Source: Pseudomonas sp. G34 (GTDB lineage Bacteria; Pseudomonadota; Gammaproteobacteria; Pseudomonadales; Pseudomonadaceae). Taken from it: a DNA stretch of 64,000 bases. The stretch spans positions 1 through 64,000 of the forward strand of contig NZ_JAVHZV010000016.1 of assembly GCF_031119625.1 (NCBI RefSeq). The letters are read 5' to 3'. Position numbers and translations under genes: made by a program. Of this stretch, positions 34,999-44,878 are shown one piece after another (position 1 is the first letter of the stretch; each line of letters opens with the position of its first letter). Below the pieces are notes generated by a model. That model searched no databases. It worked only from the letters and a program-made list of their open reading frames with translations, and was not told where the DNA came from.

Positions 34999-36003
34999 AT
35001 GCAGCACTCCCACCTGACCACCCTCCACGCGGTCGTCCTGGCCCTGGATACGCTCTGCCAGGACGGCGCCTGCATCGATGAGCTGCTGGCCGGCAGCGGT
35101 ATCGCCCCAGCCGACCTGCAACGCCCGGAGATGCGCATCAGCATCGCCCAGGAACGCCAGGTATTTCGCAACGCCACCGCGCGCTGCCAGGACCTTGGCC
35201 TGCTGCTGGGCCGGCGCATGCACGTGTCGTCCTACGGGTTGCTGGGGTTCAGCCTGCTGTCGGCGGCGAGCCTGGGTGAGGCGCTGGCGGTGGCGTTCAG
35301 CTTTCCCGCCTTGCTGGGCACGCTGTTCACGCTGCAACTGCGCCGCGACGGTGCACAGGCCTGGATCGAAGCCAGCGATTACCGCGACGCCGATGAACTG
35401 GCGACCTTCAATACCGAGTTCTGCCTGGCGTCCCTGAAGCTGATCTGCGACGACCTGCTTGGCCGCCCGCTGCCGTTGACCAGCGCGCGTTTCAGCCACA
35501 AGGCGCCTCGCTACCAGCGTCAGTACACCCGGGATTTCGGCTGCCCGGTGCAGTTCAACGCCGCCGACAACGTCATCGTCTTCGACAGCGCCTGGCTGGA
35601 CCGCCGCCTGCCGCTGGCCGACCCGGTGACGCATCGCGATACCCTGCAACGCTGCCACCAGCTGAACCGCGAATTCATCTCTCACCAGGCGCTGATCAGC
35701 CGCGTGCGCCAGCTGCTCGCCAGCCAGTTGCCCGACTCGCCGGGGCTCGATGGCCTGGCGCGGCAGTTGCGCTGCTCCTCGCGCACCCTGCGCAGGCAGT
35801 TGCAGGAGGTGGGCAGCAGCTACCAGAGCCTGCTCGACGAGCTGCGCTTCGAACAGGCCCGCCGCCTGCTTGGCGAAGAGCGCCTGCCCATCGCGCGCAT
35901 TGCCGAAGCCCTCGGCTACAGCGAAACCGCCAGCTTTCGCCACGCCTTCCAGCGCTGGAGCGGCACCTCGCCGAGCCGCTACCGGCGCCCTGCCCTGGCT
36001 TGA
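34999..36003 (+). CDS. AraC family transcriptional regulator (N-terminal arabinose-binding-like domain)
   Basis: A 334-residue regulator. Residues about 20-210 form the AraC-N (PF12625-like) sensory domain (GLLLGRRMHVSSYGLLGFSLLSAASLGEAL); the C-terminal two helix-turn-helix units show LARQLRCSSRTLRRQLQ and IARIAEALGYSETASFRHAFQRWSGTSPSRYRR. OruR and ArgR-like Pseudomonas regulators share this layout. It precedes the acetylpolyamine amidohydrolase and binding-protein genes on the same strand, so it may control them, but this is inference. ATG 34999 is preferred to GTG 34990 by spacing from GAAGG. Confidence 0.9.
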   Translation: MQHSHLTTLHAVVLALDTLCQDGACIDELLAGSGIAPADLQRPEMRISIAQERQVFRNATARCQDLGLLLGRRMHVSSYGLLGFSLLSAASLGEALAVAFSFPALLGTLFTLQLRRDGAQAWIEASDYRDADELATFNTEFCLASLKLICDDLLGRPLPLTSARFSHKAPRYQRQYTRDFGCPVQFNAADNVIVFDSAWLDRRLPLADPVTHRDTLQRCHQLNREFISHQALISRVRQLLASQLPDSPGLDGLARQLRCSSRTLRRQLQEVGSSYQSLLDELRFEQARRLLGEERLPIARIAEALGYSETASFRHAFQRWSGTSPSRYRRPALA

Positions 36004-36165
36004 AGACGCGTGCCCGCTGGCGCCTTGGGGTGCCCGCTGCGCGCACCGATGGGGTCAGCGCTGCGCCATTTGCTGGCCACATCTATCCCCTTTTGGCCGC
36101 TCCGCTCATTTCCCCGGCACCACGATGCGACCAAGAATGCAGCTACCACAAGCGGAGGGCCAAGC

Positions 36166-37194
36166 ATGCGCACGATCTATAGCGATGACCATCACCTGCA
36201 CCACGGTCGCTGTGAAATCATCGACGGGGAACTCAAGCCCTGCTTCGAGATGCCGTCACGCGCCGACCATGTGCTGGCGCGGGTACGTCAGCAGGGGCTT
36301 GGCGAGGTACTTGCCCCGCGCGACTTCGGCCGCGCGCCGATCGAACGCATTCACGACCGCGACTACCTGAGCTTTTTCGAAGGCGCCTGGGCGCGCTGGG
36401 CCGCCATGGGCCGCGACGGCGACCTGCTGCCCTTCACCTGGCCTGCCCGTACCCTGCGCAGCGTGCTGCCGGATAACCTGCATGGTCAACTGGGTTACTA
36501 CAGCTTCGATGGTGGCGCGCCGATCACCGCCGGTACCTGGCAGGCGGCCTGGAGTTCTGCCCAGGTCGCGCTCACCGGCCAGGCGCTGATCAGCGACGGC
36601 GCCGCCAGCGCCTTCGCGCTGTGCCGCCCGCCAGGCCATCACGCCGCCGGCGACCTGATGGGCGGCTACTGCTACCTCAACAATGCCGCCATCGCCACCC
36701 AGGCGTTTCTCGACGGCGGCTGCAAGCGGGTGGCGATCCTCGACGTGGACTACCACCACGGCAACGGCACCCAGTCGATCTTCTACCCACGCAACGATGT
36801 GCTGGTGGCCTCGATCCATGGCGACCCGTCCTTCGAATTCCCGTTCTTCCTGGGCTACCACGACGAAGTCGGCGAAGGCGCCGGCCAGGGCTTCAACCTC
36901 AACCTGCCGCTGGCCGCCGGCAGTGGTTGGGATCGCTGGAGCGCGGCCCTGGAACAGGCCTGCGCGCGGATCGCCGACTACGCGCCCGAGGTGATCGTGG
37001 TGTCGCTGGGCGTGGACACCTTCAAGGAAGACCCGATTTCGCAGTTCAAGCTCGACAGCCCGGACTACCTGCGCATGGGCGAACGCATCGCCCGCCTCGG
37101 CAGACCCACCCTGTTCGTGATGGAGGGTGGTTACGCCGTCGAGGAGATCGGCATCAATGCGGTGAACGTACTGGAAGGTTTCGAAGGCGCCTGA
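36166..37194 (+). CDS. Acetylpolyamine amidohydrolase (histone deacetylase family)
   Basis: A 342-residue zinc deacetylase that removes acetyl groups from acetylputrescine, acetylcadaverine and similar amines. The general-base His pair is in CRPPGHHAAG, zinc ligands in LDVDYHHGNGTQS and the later Asp in SLGVDTFKED, and the transition-state Tyr in MEGGYAVEEIG. Length and sequence style match the P. aeruginosa AphA/AphB enzymes; I do not assign which. The next gene is a PotF-like polyamine-binding protein 41 bases downstream, as next to aphA in P. aeruginosa, which supports uptake followed by deacetylation of acylated polyamines. Confidence 0.93.
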   Translation: MRTIYSDDHHLHHGRCEIIDGELKPCFEMPSRADHVLARVRQQGLGEVLAPRDFGRAPIERIHDRDYLSFFEGAWARWAAMGRDGDLLPFTWPARTLRSVLPDNLHGQLGYYSFDGGAPITAGTWQAAWSSAQVALTGQALISDGAASAFALCRPPGHHAAGDLMGGYCYLNNAAIATQAFLDGGCKRVAILDVDYHHGNGTQSIFYPRNDVLVASIHGDPSFEFPFFLGYHDEVGEGAGQGFNLNLPLAAGSGWDRWSAALEQACARIADYAPEVIVVSLGVDTFKEDPISQFKLDSPDYLRMGERIARLGRPTLFVMEGGYAVEEIGINAVNVLEGFEGA

Positions 37195-37235
37195 GCCTGC
37201 TGCCACTAACTGACGCTTCAAGGGAGTACACCACG

Positions 37236-38336
37236 ATGAAAACCTTCCAAACCCTGCTCGGCAGCGCCCTGTGCGGCGCCGCCCTGCTGGCCGGCGGTGC
37301 CATGGCCGAGGCGCGCGAGCTGCGCGTCTACAACTGGGCCGACTACATCCTGCCGCAGACCCTCAAGGACTTTCAGCAGCAGAGCGGCATCAAGCTGACC
37401 TGGGACACCTTCGAGACCAACGAGGCGCTGGAAGCCAAGCTGCTCACCGGCAACTCGGGCTACGACCTGGTGGTGCCGTCCAACATGTTCCTCGACACCC
37501 AGATCAAGGCCGGCGTGTTCCAGAAGCTCGACAAAAGCAAGCTGCCCAACTGGAAACACCTCGACCCGGCGCTGCTCAAGCTGCTGGAGACCAACGACCC
37601 CGGCAACCAGTATGGTGTGCCCTACATGTACGGCACCGTGCTGATCGGCTACAACCCGGACAAGGTCAAGGCCGCCCTCGGCGACAACGCGCCCGTGGAC
37701 AGCTGGGACCTGGTGTTCAAGCCCGAGAACATGGAAAAGCTCAAGCAGTGCGGCGTGGCGATGCTCGATGCGCCCAACGAGATCCTCCCGCTGGCACTGC
37801 ATTACCTGGGCCTGCCGCCGAACAGCAGCAACCCGGCGGACTACGACAAGGCCACCGAGCTGATGATGAGCATCCGCCCCTACGTGACCTACTTCCACTC
37901 GGCCAAATACATGACCGACATCGCCAACGGCGACATCTGCGTGGCCATCGGTTATTCGGGCAGCTTCTACCAGTTCGCCAACCGCGCCAGGGAAGCCGGC
38001 AATGGCGTGAAGGTCGAGTGGCGCCTGCCCAAGGAAGGCGCGCCGATCTGGTTCGATACCTTCGCCATCCCCAAGAGCGCCAAGAACGTCGAGGAAGCGC
38101 ACGCGTTTCTCAACAACCTGCTCGACCCGAAAGTCATCGCGCCGATCAGCGACTTCCTCGGTTACCCCAACCCCAACACCGATGGCATGAAGCTGGTCGA
38201 CAAGGCGATCAGCGAAAACGCCGACCTGACGCCGACCGCTGAAGCGCAAAAGACCCTCTACAGCGTCGAGCCGCTGCCGCAGAAGGTCGAACGGGTGCGC
38301 ACCCGCGCCTGGACCAGGATCAAGAGCGGCAGCTGA
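37236..38336 (+). CDS. Periplasmic polyamine-binding protein (PotF/SpuD-like)
   Basis: A 366-residue periplasmic binding protein. Signal peptide MKTFQTLLGSALCGAALLAGGAMAEA, mature start around RELRVYNWADYILP, the hallmark of PotD/PotF/SpuD proteins. The binding cleft Asp/Trp/Glu-bearing segments (WDTFETNEALEAKLL, GYDLVVPSNMFL, IWFDTFAIPKSA) are preserved. AGGGAG lies before the ATG. No permease genes follow: a terminator closes the unit, so it must share permeases from elsewhere. Coupled with the amidohydrolase, its ligand may be an acetylated polyamine rather than putrescine itself. Confidence 0.92.
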   Translation: MKTFQTLLGSALCGAALLAGGAMAEARELRVYNWADYILPQTLKDFQQQSGIKLTWDTFETNEALEAKLLTGNSGYDLVVPSNMFLDTQIKAGVFQKLDKSKLPNWKHLDPALLKLLETNDPGNQYGVPYMYGTVLIGYNPDKVKAALGDNAPVDSWDLVFKPENMEKLKQCGVAMLDAPNEILPLALHYLGLPPNSSNPADYDKATELMMSIRPYVTYFHSAKYMTDIANGDICVAIGYSGSFYQFANRAREAGNGVKVEWRLPKEGAPIWFDTFAIPKSAKNVEEAHAFLNNLLDPKVIAPISDFLGYPNPNTDGMKLVDKAISENADLTPTAEAQKTLYSVEPLPQKVERVRTRAWTRIKSGS

Positions 38337-38355
38337 GCCACCTTCCTCCCCCGAC

Positions 38356-38386
38356 GACCCCGCGCCTGACGCGGGGTCTGTATTTT
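38356..38386 (+). terminator. Rho-independent terminator after the polyamine unit
   Basis: GACCCCGCG (38356-38364) pairs with CGCGGGGTC (38370-38378) around CCTGA, followed by TGTATTTT, 20 bases after the stop codon. Confidence 0.87.
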
Positions 38387-38540
38387 ACGGCAGCCGCGCT
38401 GGCCCACGCGGCTTGCCGATTGTCTGAACCTGCCAATCGCGCAGTGGCTCAGATGCAGATGAATCGCCCGGCTATGCTGAACATCGAGCCCCCAGCGCCC
38501 GCCGAGCCGGCCAACGCCCCGCAGTCAACACAAACAAATC

Positions 38541-38562
38541 TCTAATGACAATAGTTTTCATT
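38541..38562 (+). promoter_or_regulatory. Fur-like operator upstream of the metal ABC transporter operon
   Basis: AATGACAATAGTTTTCATT (38544-38562) is an imperfect palindrome. Aligned from 38541 it agrees with 13 of 19 positions of the Fur consensus (GATAATGATAATCATTATC). It lies about 85 bases before the first gene in an unusually AT-rich patch. A manganese or zinc regulator of the same family cannot be excluded. Confidence 0.55.
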
Positions 38563-38645
38563 GGCATCTATTTGTCGCTAGAGTGGCAACTCTGCCCGGG
38601 TCACCATCGCGGTGAGATGACGGGCCAAGCCATACGAGGATAAAG

Positions 38646-39551
38646 ATGTTCAGTCGGATCCGCTGGCGCACCTGTGCCCCCCTGCTCGCCGCCCTTCTGG
38701 TCTCCCTGCTGCCGCAACTGGCCGCCGCCGATGGCAAGCTCAAGGTGGTGACCACCTTCACCGTGCTCGCCGACATGGCCCGTCAGGTGGCCGGCGACAA
38801 AGCCGAGGTGGAGTCGATCACCAAGCCCGGCGCCGAGATTCACAACTACCAGCCCACCCCGGGCGACATCCTCAAGGCCCGCGATGCGCAGCTGATCCTG
38901 CGTAACGGCATGAACCTGGAACTGTGGTTCGAGCGCTTTCTGCAGCGCCTGCAGGGGGTGCCCGCGGTGACCCTCAGCGAGGGCGTGGAGCCGATCGGCA
39001 TCGCCCAGGGCCCATACAGCGGCAAGCCCAACCCCCATGCCTGGATGTCGCCGGATGCGGCGATGATCTACATCGACAACATTCGCGATGCACTGGTCGA
39101 GCACGACCCGGCCAATGCCGATACCTACAGGCGTAACGCCAAGGCCTACCAGGCGCTGATCAAGTCCACCGTCGGGCCGATCCGCGAGCGCTTGCGGAAG
39201 GTGCCCGAAGAACGCCGCTGGCTGGTCTCCAGCGAAGGTGCGTTCAGCTACCTGGCCCGCGACTTCGGCCTCAAGGAGCTGTACCTGTGGCCGATCAACG
39301 CCGATCAGCAGGGCACGCCGCAGCAGGTGCGCAAGGTGATCGACGCGGTGCGCGCCAACAAGATTCCCGCCGTGTTCAGCGAAAGCACCATCTCCGCCTC
39401 ACCGGCCCAGCAGGTCGCCCGGGAAACCGGCGCCAAGTATGGCGGCGTGCTGTATGTCGACTCGCTCAGCGAGCCCGATGGCCCGGTACCGACCTACCTC
39501 GACCTGCTGCGCGTGACCTCGCAGACCATCGCCGACGGGCTGGCCGAATAA
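38646..39551 (+). CDS. Metal ABC transporter substrate-binding protein (Mn/Fe type, SitA/MntA-like)
   Basis: A 301-residue cluster A-I metal-binding protein with an N-terminal signal peptide ending near LPQLAAA. The four metal ligands can be placed: His in EIHNYQP, His in NPHAWMSPD, Glu in FSESTIS and Asp in YVDSLSEP. The His-His-Glu-Asp set and the absence of a His-rich loop point to manganese or ferrous iron rather than zinc. It overlaps the ATPase gene by 1 base (TAATG) and heads a four-gene operon behind a Fur-like site, as in sitABCD/yfeABCD. Confidence 0.92.
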   Translation: MFSRIRWRTCAPLLAALLVSLLPQLAAADGKLKVVTTFTVLADMARQVAGDKAEVESITKPGAEIHNYQPTPGDILKARDAQLILRNGMNLELWFERFLQRLQGVPAVTLSEGVEPIGIAQGPYSGKPNPHAWMSPDAAMIYIDNIRDALVEHDPANADTYRRNAKAYQALIKSTVGPIRERLRKVPEERRWLVSSEGAFSYLARDFGLKELYLWPINADQQGTPQQVRKVIDAVRANKIPAVFSESTISASPAQQVARETGAKYGGVLYVDSLSEPDGPVPTYLDLLRVTSQTIADGLAE

Positions 39552-40432
39552 TGCCCAACGCCCTGCATGAAGAGGACAGCCTGGGCGGCATCCGCGTCGA
39601 CGCCATCAGCGTCACCTACCGCAACGGCCACACCGCCCTGCGCAGTGCCAGCTTCGCCAGCCCCGGCGGCAGCATCACCGCCCTGGTGGGCGTCAACGGC
39701 AGCGGCAAGTCGACGCTGTTCAAGGCCATCATGGGCTTCGTCAAGCTGGACCAGGGCAGCATCAGCGTACTCGGCATGCCGGTACGCGAGGCGCTGCAGC
39801 GCAAGCTGATCGCCTACGTGCCGCAGAGCGAAGACGTCGACTGGAATTTCCCGGTGCTGGTCGAGGACGTGGTGATGATGGGCCGCTACGGCCATATGGG
39901 CCTGCTGCGCCGCCCCAAGGCTGCCGACCGCGAAGCAGTGGACGCCGCCCTGGCCCGGGTCGGCATGGGCGAGCTGCGCACCCGGCAGATCGGTGAGCTG
40001 TCCGGCGGGCAGAAAAAGCGCGTGTTCCTCGCTCGCGCCCTGGCCCAGGACTCGCGGGTGATCCTGCTCGACGAGCCGTTCACCGGCGTCGACGTGAAGA
40101 CCGAGGACGCCATCGTGCGGCTGCTCGGCGAATTGCGCGACGAGGGCCGGGTGATGCTGGTGTCCACCCACAACCTGGGCAGCGTGCCGGAGTTCTGCGA
40201 CCGCACCGTGCTGCTGGCGCGCACCGTGCTCGCCTACGGCCCGACCCAATTGGTGTTCACCCGCGAGAACCTGGAGCGCACTTTCGGCGGTGTGCTGCGC
40301 CATTTCGAGCTGCCGGGCGAAGGCCAGCGCAGCTCGCCGCTGATCGGCATCATCACCGACGACGAACGCCCACTGGTGCTCTACGACGGCAAGTCGACCA
40401 TCCGCGGCCGCGTCGACGACAAGGATCCATAG
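39551..40432 (+). CDS. Metal ABC transporter ATP-binding protein (SitB/YfeB-like)
   Basis: A 293-residue ABC ATPase. Walker A is in GVNGSGKST, the Q-loop in [12 protein letters not shown] (a sequence characteristic of Mn/Fe importers), the signature in ELSGGQKKR, Walker B in [12 protein letters not shown] and the H-loop in STHNLG. The ATG overlaps the stop of the binding-protein gene and the stop overlaps the GTG of the first permease by 1 base, so expression is coupled. Confidence 0.94.
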   Translation: MPNALHEEDSLGGIRVDAISVTYRNGHTALRSASFASPGGSITALVGVNGSGKSTLFKAIMGFVKLDQGSISVLGMPVREALQRKLIAYVPQSEDVDWNFPVLVEDVVMMGRYGHMGLLRRPKAADREAVDAALARVGMGELRTRQIGELSGGQKKRVFLARALAQDSRVILLDEPFTGVDVKTEDAIVRLLGELRDEGRVMLVSTHNLGSVPEFCDRTVLLARTVLAYGPTQLVFTRENLERTFGGVLRHFELPGEGQRSSPLIGIITDDERPLVLYDGKSTIRGRVDDKDP

Positions 40433-41286
40433 TGCCCAGCCTGCTCGAACCCTTTTCCTACGGCTACATGGTCAACGCCATGTGGGTGTCGACCCTGGTC
40501 GGCGTGGTCTGCGCGCTGCTCTCGGTGTACCTGATGCTCAAGGGCTGGTCGCTGATCGGCGATGCCCTGGCCCACTCCATCGTGCCTGGCGTCGCCGGCG
40601 CCTACATGCTCGGCCTGCCCTTCGCCCTGGGTGCGTTCGGCGCCGGCACGCTGGCGGCAGGCGCCATGCTGTTCCTCAACCAGCGCAGCAAGCTCAAGGA
40701 AGACGTGATCATCGGGCTGATCTTCTCCTCGTTCTTCGGCCTCGGGCTGTTCATGGTGTCGCTGTCGCCCACCTCGGTGAACATCCAGACCATCGTGCTC
40801 GGCAACATCCTCGCCATCACCCCGGGTGACACCCTGCAACTGCTGCTGATCGCCGGCATCACCCTGGCCATGCTGGCGCTGCGCTGGAAGGACCTGATGG
40901 TGGTGTTTTTCGACGAGCATCACGCGCGCACCATCGGCCTGAACCCGGCGCGCCTGAAGGCGATCTTCTTCATCCTGCTGTCGGCCTGCACGGTGGCGGC
41001 GATGCAGACGGTCGGCGCCTTTCTGGTCATCGCCATGGTGGTCACCCCGGGCGCCACCGCCTACCTGCTCAGTGACCGGTTCGAACGGCTGTTGCTGATC
41101 GCCGCCTGCATCGGTGGCCTGTCCAGCTTTATCGGTGCTTATGCCAGCTACTTCCTCGATGGCGCCACCGGGGCGATCATCATCGTGCTGCAGACCTGCG
41201 TGTTCCTCGTAGCGTTCGTCTTCGCGCCCAAGCACGGCCTGCTGGCGGCACGCCGCCGCGCCGCCCAGTCCCGCCTGGAGCCATGA
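40432..41286 (+). CDS. Metal ABC transporter permease 1 (SitC/YfeC-like)
   Basis: A 284-residue membrane permease of the ABC-3 family with 8-9 hydrophobic segments. VYLMLKGWSLIGDALAHSIVPGVAGAYMLGLP is the typical start, and AMVVTPGATAYLL is the coupling region. Starts at GTG 40432 overlapping the previous stop, and ends overlapping the next gene as ATGA. Two different permeases in one operon indicate a heterodimeric channel. Confidence 0.93.
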   Translation: MPSLLEPFSYGYMVNAMWVSTLVGVVCALLSVYLMLKGWSLIGDALAHSIVPGVAGAYMLGLPFALGAFGAGTLAAGAMLFLNQRSKLKEDVIIGLIFSSFFGLGLFMVSLSPTSVNIQTIVLGNILAITPGDTLQLLLIAGITLAMLALRWKDLMVVFFDEHHARTIGLNPARLKAIFFILLSACTVAAMQTVGAFLVIAMVVTPGATAYLLSDRFERLLLIAACIGGLSSFIGAYASYFLDGATGAIIIVLQTCVFLVAFVFAPKHGLLAARRRAAQSRLEP

Positions 41287-42119
41287 GCATGGAAGCCTTG
41301 CTGCTGCCGCTGCAGATCGACTTCATGCAGTACGCCCTGCTGATCGCCGTGCTGGTGGCCATTCCTGCCGCGCTGCTGTCGTGCTTCCTGGTGCTCAAGG
41401 GTTGGGCGCTGATGGGCGACGCCACCGCCCACGCGGTGTTTCCCGGGGTGGTGATCGCCTACATGGTCGGCCTGCCCTACTCGCTCGGCGCCTTCGTCGC
41501 CGGCATGCTCTGCGCCATCGCCTCGGGCTACCTCAAGGAAAACAGCCGGATCAAGCAGGACACCCTGATGGGCGTGGTGTTCTCCGGCATGTTCGGCCTC
41601 GGCCTGCTGCTCTACACGCAGATTCACAGCGACGTGCACCTGGATCACATCCTGTTCGGCGACATGCTCGGCATCGGCTGGGCGGACCTGCTGGAAAGCG
41701 GCCTGATCGCCCTGGCAGTCAGCGCCTTCATCGGCCTGAAATGGCGCGACCTGCTGTTGCACGCCTTCGACCCGGTGCAGGCGCGCACCGTCGGCCTGCC
41801 GGTACGCCTGTTGCACTATGGCCTGCTGGCAGTGATGTCGCTGACCATCGTCGGTGCCCTCAAGGCCATTGGCATCGTGCTCACCGTGGCGCTGCTGATC
41901 GCCCCAGGCGCCATCGCCTTCCTGCTCACCCGCACCATGGGCGCCATGCTGCTTACCGCGCTGGCCATCGCCGTGGGCGCGGCGCTGAGCGGCGTGTACC
42001 TGAGCTTCTTCATCGACAGCGCACCGGGGCCAACCATCGTGGTGCTGCTCAGCGTCCTGTTCGTGGCGGTGTTCGTCTATTCCAGCCGACGCGAGCGCAG
42101 GATCGCGGCGCAGCGGTAA
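41283..42119 (+). CDS. Metal ABC transporter permease 2 (SitD/YfeD-like)
   Basis: A 278-residue ABC-3 permease, paralogous to the preceding one (LVLKGWALMGDATAHAVFPGVVIAYMVGLP and ALLIAPGAIAFLLTRTM). Residues at the metal path (Asp, His in the GDATAHAVFPG segment) are kept. It is the last gene of the operon. Confidence 0.93.
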   Translation: MSMEALLLPLQIDFMQYALLIAVLVAIPAALLSCFLVLKGWALMGDATAHAVFPGVVIAYMVGLPYSLGAFVAGMLCAIASGYLKENSRIKQDTLMGVVFSGMFGLGLLLYTQIHSDVHLDHILFGDMLGIGWADLLESGLIALAVSAFIGLKWRDLLLHAFDPVQARTVGLPVRLLHYGLLAVMSLTIVGALKAIGIVLTVALLIAPGAIAFLLTRTMGAMLLTALAIAVGAALSGVYLSFFIDSAPGPTIVVLLSVLFVAVFVYSSRRERRIAAQR

Positions 42120-42427
42120 CTGGCCGCCGGCACCACCCGCCGCGCCGCAAGCGGGCGCGGCAGCACTTCGCGAGCCACTTCTGCGTTCGCACATCTGCAA
42201 CACCAGTAAGGCACCCTCGACTCGACAGTGATGGCCACCAGCCAGCATTGGAGCCTATACCTGGTGACTGCCCGTCACGTAGAACCTCATGGCTGGGCGC
42301 TCAAGTTTGTGTCGGCCACGCCGATTCAGTGTTCACAACGACTACAAATTCGCCAACGACTCCTTCTGCCTGCTTCTAAGCTTTAAAAAACTCAACAAAA
42401 ACGCTTTACCACCCTGCAGGGACCACC
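42120..42427. other. Intergenic stretch of 308 bases with a GC hairpin
   Basis: CCGCGCC and GGCGCGG (42140-42160) form a hairpin soon after the metal transporter operon; without a T-run it is a weak terminator candidate. The last 120 bases are AT-rich and should hold the chemoreceptor promoter. No gene seen. Confidence 0.45.
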
Positions 42428-44371
42428 GTGAACATCAAACAGAAACTCACCTGGGCCTTCGCGGCCATTGCCTGTGTGCCCGTCGTACTGGTCGCCGTCG
42501 TGGTAGTGGTCAACCTGCGCGAACAGGCGCAGGAAGACTTCCTGGACAGCAGCAGCCGCGAGATCAGGCAGATCGAAAACGCCATGAACCAGTTCTTCGA
42601 CGCCATCGCGCAGAACGTCGAATACCTGGCCAAGCACCCTGCCGTGCGTAACGCCGGCGAGCTGAAGAACTACACCGGCGCCGACGCCGCGCAGATTCCG
42701 CAGACCGACCAGGGCAAGACGTTCCTGGAGATGTTCGGGCAATTCGCCGCCAGCCACCCGAGCACGGCCTACCTGTCGCTTGGCAAGGCCGACGGCGGTT
42801 ACGTCTCCTGGCCGGACGACGCCAAGATCAGCAACTACGACCCGCGCGTACGGCCCTGGTACAAGGCCGCCATGGCCGCGCCCGGCAAGACCGTGCGCAC
42901 CGCCGCCTACTACTGGGCGCCCGATGACGTGGTGCTGATGGGCACCGTGCGCACCGTCGACAACCAGCAAGGCCAGCCGACCGGGGTGGTGGGCCTGGAC
43001 GTGTCGCTCAAGCAGCTCACCGAACTGGTCAAGCAGATCAAGCTGGGCGACAGCGGCTACCTGATGCTGCTGGAGAGCAACGGCAACGTGCTGGTCGACC
43101 CGCGCACCCCGGAGCACAACTTCAAGCTGATCAGCGAACTGGGCGATGGCTATGCGCAGCTGGCCGGCGTCGAGAGCGGCCTGGTCGAGGTCGAGCTTGG
43201 CGGCGAGTCCTACATGGCCAACGTCTGGTCGTCGAAAACCCTGGGCTGGCGCTTTATCGGCCTGATCGAGCGCAGCGAAGTGATGGCCAAGGCCACCAGC
43301 CTGACCTGGCAGATCGGCGTGATCGCCGCGGTGCTGGCCGTGCTGTTCGCCATCGTCGGCGCCAGCTTCGCCGGGCTGATCGTCAAGCCGATCCGCAGCG
43401 TGGCCGGCGGCCTGGAAGGCATCGCCCAGGGCGAAGGCGACCTGACCCGCAGCCTGGAGGTGCGCGGCAATGATGAAACCGCCCTGCTGGCGCGCTGGTT
43501 CAACCAGTTCCTGGGCGCCATCCGCACCCTGGTGCAGCGCATCGGCAGCGCCTCGGCAGACCTGCAAACCGCCTCGGACGCCAGCACCCGGGTGGCCCGC
43601 GACATGAACGACGCCGCCGGCCGCCAGCGTGAAGCGGTGGAACTGGTGTCCACCGCCTTCAACGAGATGGTCGCCACCGCCAACGAAGTGGCCCGCTCCT
43701 GCAGCAATGCCGCTTCGTCCGCCGACTCCGGGCAGCGCCAGGTGCATGACGGCCAGTTGCAGATCGACGAAGCCACCGGCAGTGTCACCCAGCTCAGCGA
43801 AAACCTGCAGAAATCCGCCCAGGCCATGCAGGTGCTCGAGCAGGACAGCAAGAACATCAACGCCATCCTCGACACCATCCGCTCGATCGCCGAGCAGACC
43901 AACCTGCTGGCCCTCAACGCGGCCATCGAGGCGGCGCGGGCCGGCGAGCAGGGTCGTGGTTTCGCGGTGGTCGCCGACGAAGTGCGCGCGCTGGCCAAAC
44001 GCACCGCCGACTCGACCGGCGAGATCGACGGCCTGCTCGGTGGCCTGGCCAAGCGCACCCAGGACGTGACCAAGCAGATGCAGAGCAGCCTGAGCATGTC
44101 GCTGCAAAGCGTGGAACGCATCCAGCAGGCCCGCGACAGCTTCGAGCAGATCCGCACCTCGGTGGACGAGATCCGCGATCAGAACAACCAGATCGCCACC
44201 GCCGCCGAGGAGCAGCATCACGTGGCCGAAGACATCAACCGGCACATCGCGCAGATCCACACCGATGCCCAGCTGGTCGAAGAACTGGCCCATTCGGCAC
44301 GAACCGACTCGCAGCGGCTGGAGTCGCTATCGGGCGAACTGAACGGCCTGGTCGGTCGCTTCCGTACCTGA
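42428..44371 (+). CDS. Methyl-accepting chemotaxis protein with dCache ligand-binding domain
   Basis: A 647-residue transmembrane chemoreceptor. TM1 is at residues about 7-27; a periplasmic double-Cache domain follows with RPWYKAA, AAYYW and GVVGLDVSL, residues that contact the amine group of ligands in amino-acid and amine sensors. TM2 is at about 295-315, then HAMP ([21 protein letters not shown]) and a signalling domain with the conserved tip [21 protein letters not shown]. No CheR-binding pentapeptide at the C-terminus. Start GTG 42428. It lies beside an amine-oxidation cluster, but ligand and link are only suggestive. Confidence 0.93.
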   Translation: MNIKQKLTWAFAAIACVPVVLVAVVVVVNLREQAQEDFLDSSSREIRQIENAMNQFFDAIAQNVEYLAKHPAVRNAGELKNYTGADAAQIPQTDQGKTFLEMFGQFAASHPSTAYLSLGKADGGYVSWPDDAKISNYDPRVRPWYKAAMAAPGKTVRTAAYYWAPDDVVLMGTVRTVDNQQGQPTGVVGLDVSLKQLTELVKQIKLGDSGYLMLLESNGNVLVDPRTPEHNFKLISELGDGYAQLAGVESGLVEVELGGESYMANVWSSKTLGWRFIGLIERSEVMAKATSLTWQIGVIAAVLAVLFAIVGASFAGLIVKPIRSVAGGLEGIAQGEGDLTRSLEVRGNDETALLARWFNQFLGAIRTLVQRIGSASADLQTASDASTRVARDMNDAAGRQREAVELVSTAFNEMVATANEVARSCSNAASSADSGQRQVHDGQLQIDEATGSVTQLSENLQKSAQAMQVLEQDSKNINAILDTIRSIAEQTNLLALNAAIEAARAGEQGRGFAVVADEVRALAKRTADSTGEIDGLLGGLAKRTQDVTKQMQSSLSMSLQSVERIQQARDSFEQIRTSVDEIRDQNNQIATAAEEQHHVAEDINRHIAQIHTDAQLVEELAHSARTDSQRLESLSGELNGLVGRFRT

Positions 44372-44374
44372 TCG

Positions 44375-44419
44375 ACAATCCCGCAGGGCAAGCGCAATGC
44401 TTGCCCTGCGGGATTGTTT
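44375..44419 (+). terminator. Rho-independent terminator after the chemoreceptor
   Basis: A 19-bp stem, ACAATCCCGCAGGGCAAGC (44375-44393) with its complement at 44399-44417, loop GCAAT, followed by TTTC. Confidence 0.9.
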
Positions 44420-44878
44420 CGCCGCCCTCTGCTATCCCCTGAAATCCCCCCAAACACCCGCGCTCGATAGCGTCCCGTTATCGACATTCCGGCTATTGGA
44501 GCGCATCGCCATAGCCCCCTCTGGCGCCGTCCCGCGCGCCCGTGAACAGCCGTGATAAACACTTTCGTAGGCACTTGAATGCCGCCCGAACAGGCGCTTT
44601 ATCTGGCGCCCCAAAAGAGTGCGCCTGCGGCCGCGATTTGCCTGCAACAGTGACCAATATGGGATAGCCGGCATCGGGGCGACTTACCTACCATCAACTC
44701 GGCCCAACTGGTTTTTGGTTTTGCTTAATTCGCCGCGAATAAACCAATTCCGTTACTACCAATTGCGCTGTTCGCACTGAGCGTTGTGGAACTTCAACGA
44801 AGTTTCTTGTTTGCACACTGCACGGCAGCGTCACCCACCACGTTGTGCCAGGCCTGCACTTCCGACCCCGAGAATGCC
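44420..44878. other. Intergenic leader of 459 bases before the amine-oxidation operon
   Basis: AT-rich towards its 3' half (44700-44830), so it probably holds the promoter and regulator sites for the gene at 44879. TAATTCGCCGCGAATAA near 44725 is a small inverted repeat that might be an operator. No coding gene is supported. Confidence 0.4.

Noticed and set aside
34000..35943. 647-codon minus-strand open frame spanning uppP and the AraC gene
   Set aside because: It crosses two well-supported plus-strand genes and reads as a Gln/His/Arg-rich antisense translation without any motif.
38646..39551. Metal-binding protein as a zinc (ZnuA) transporter component
   Set aside because: No His-rich loop, and the third ligand is Glu rather than His; two permeases and a Fur-like site favour Mn/Fe.
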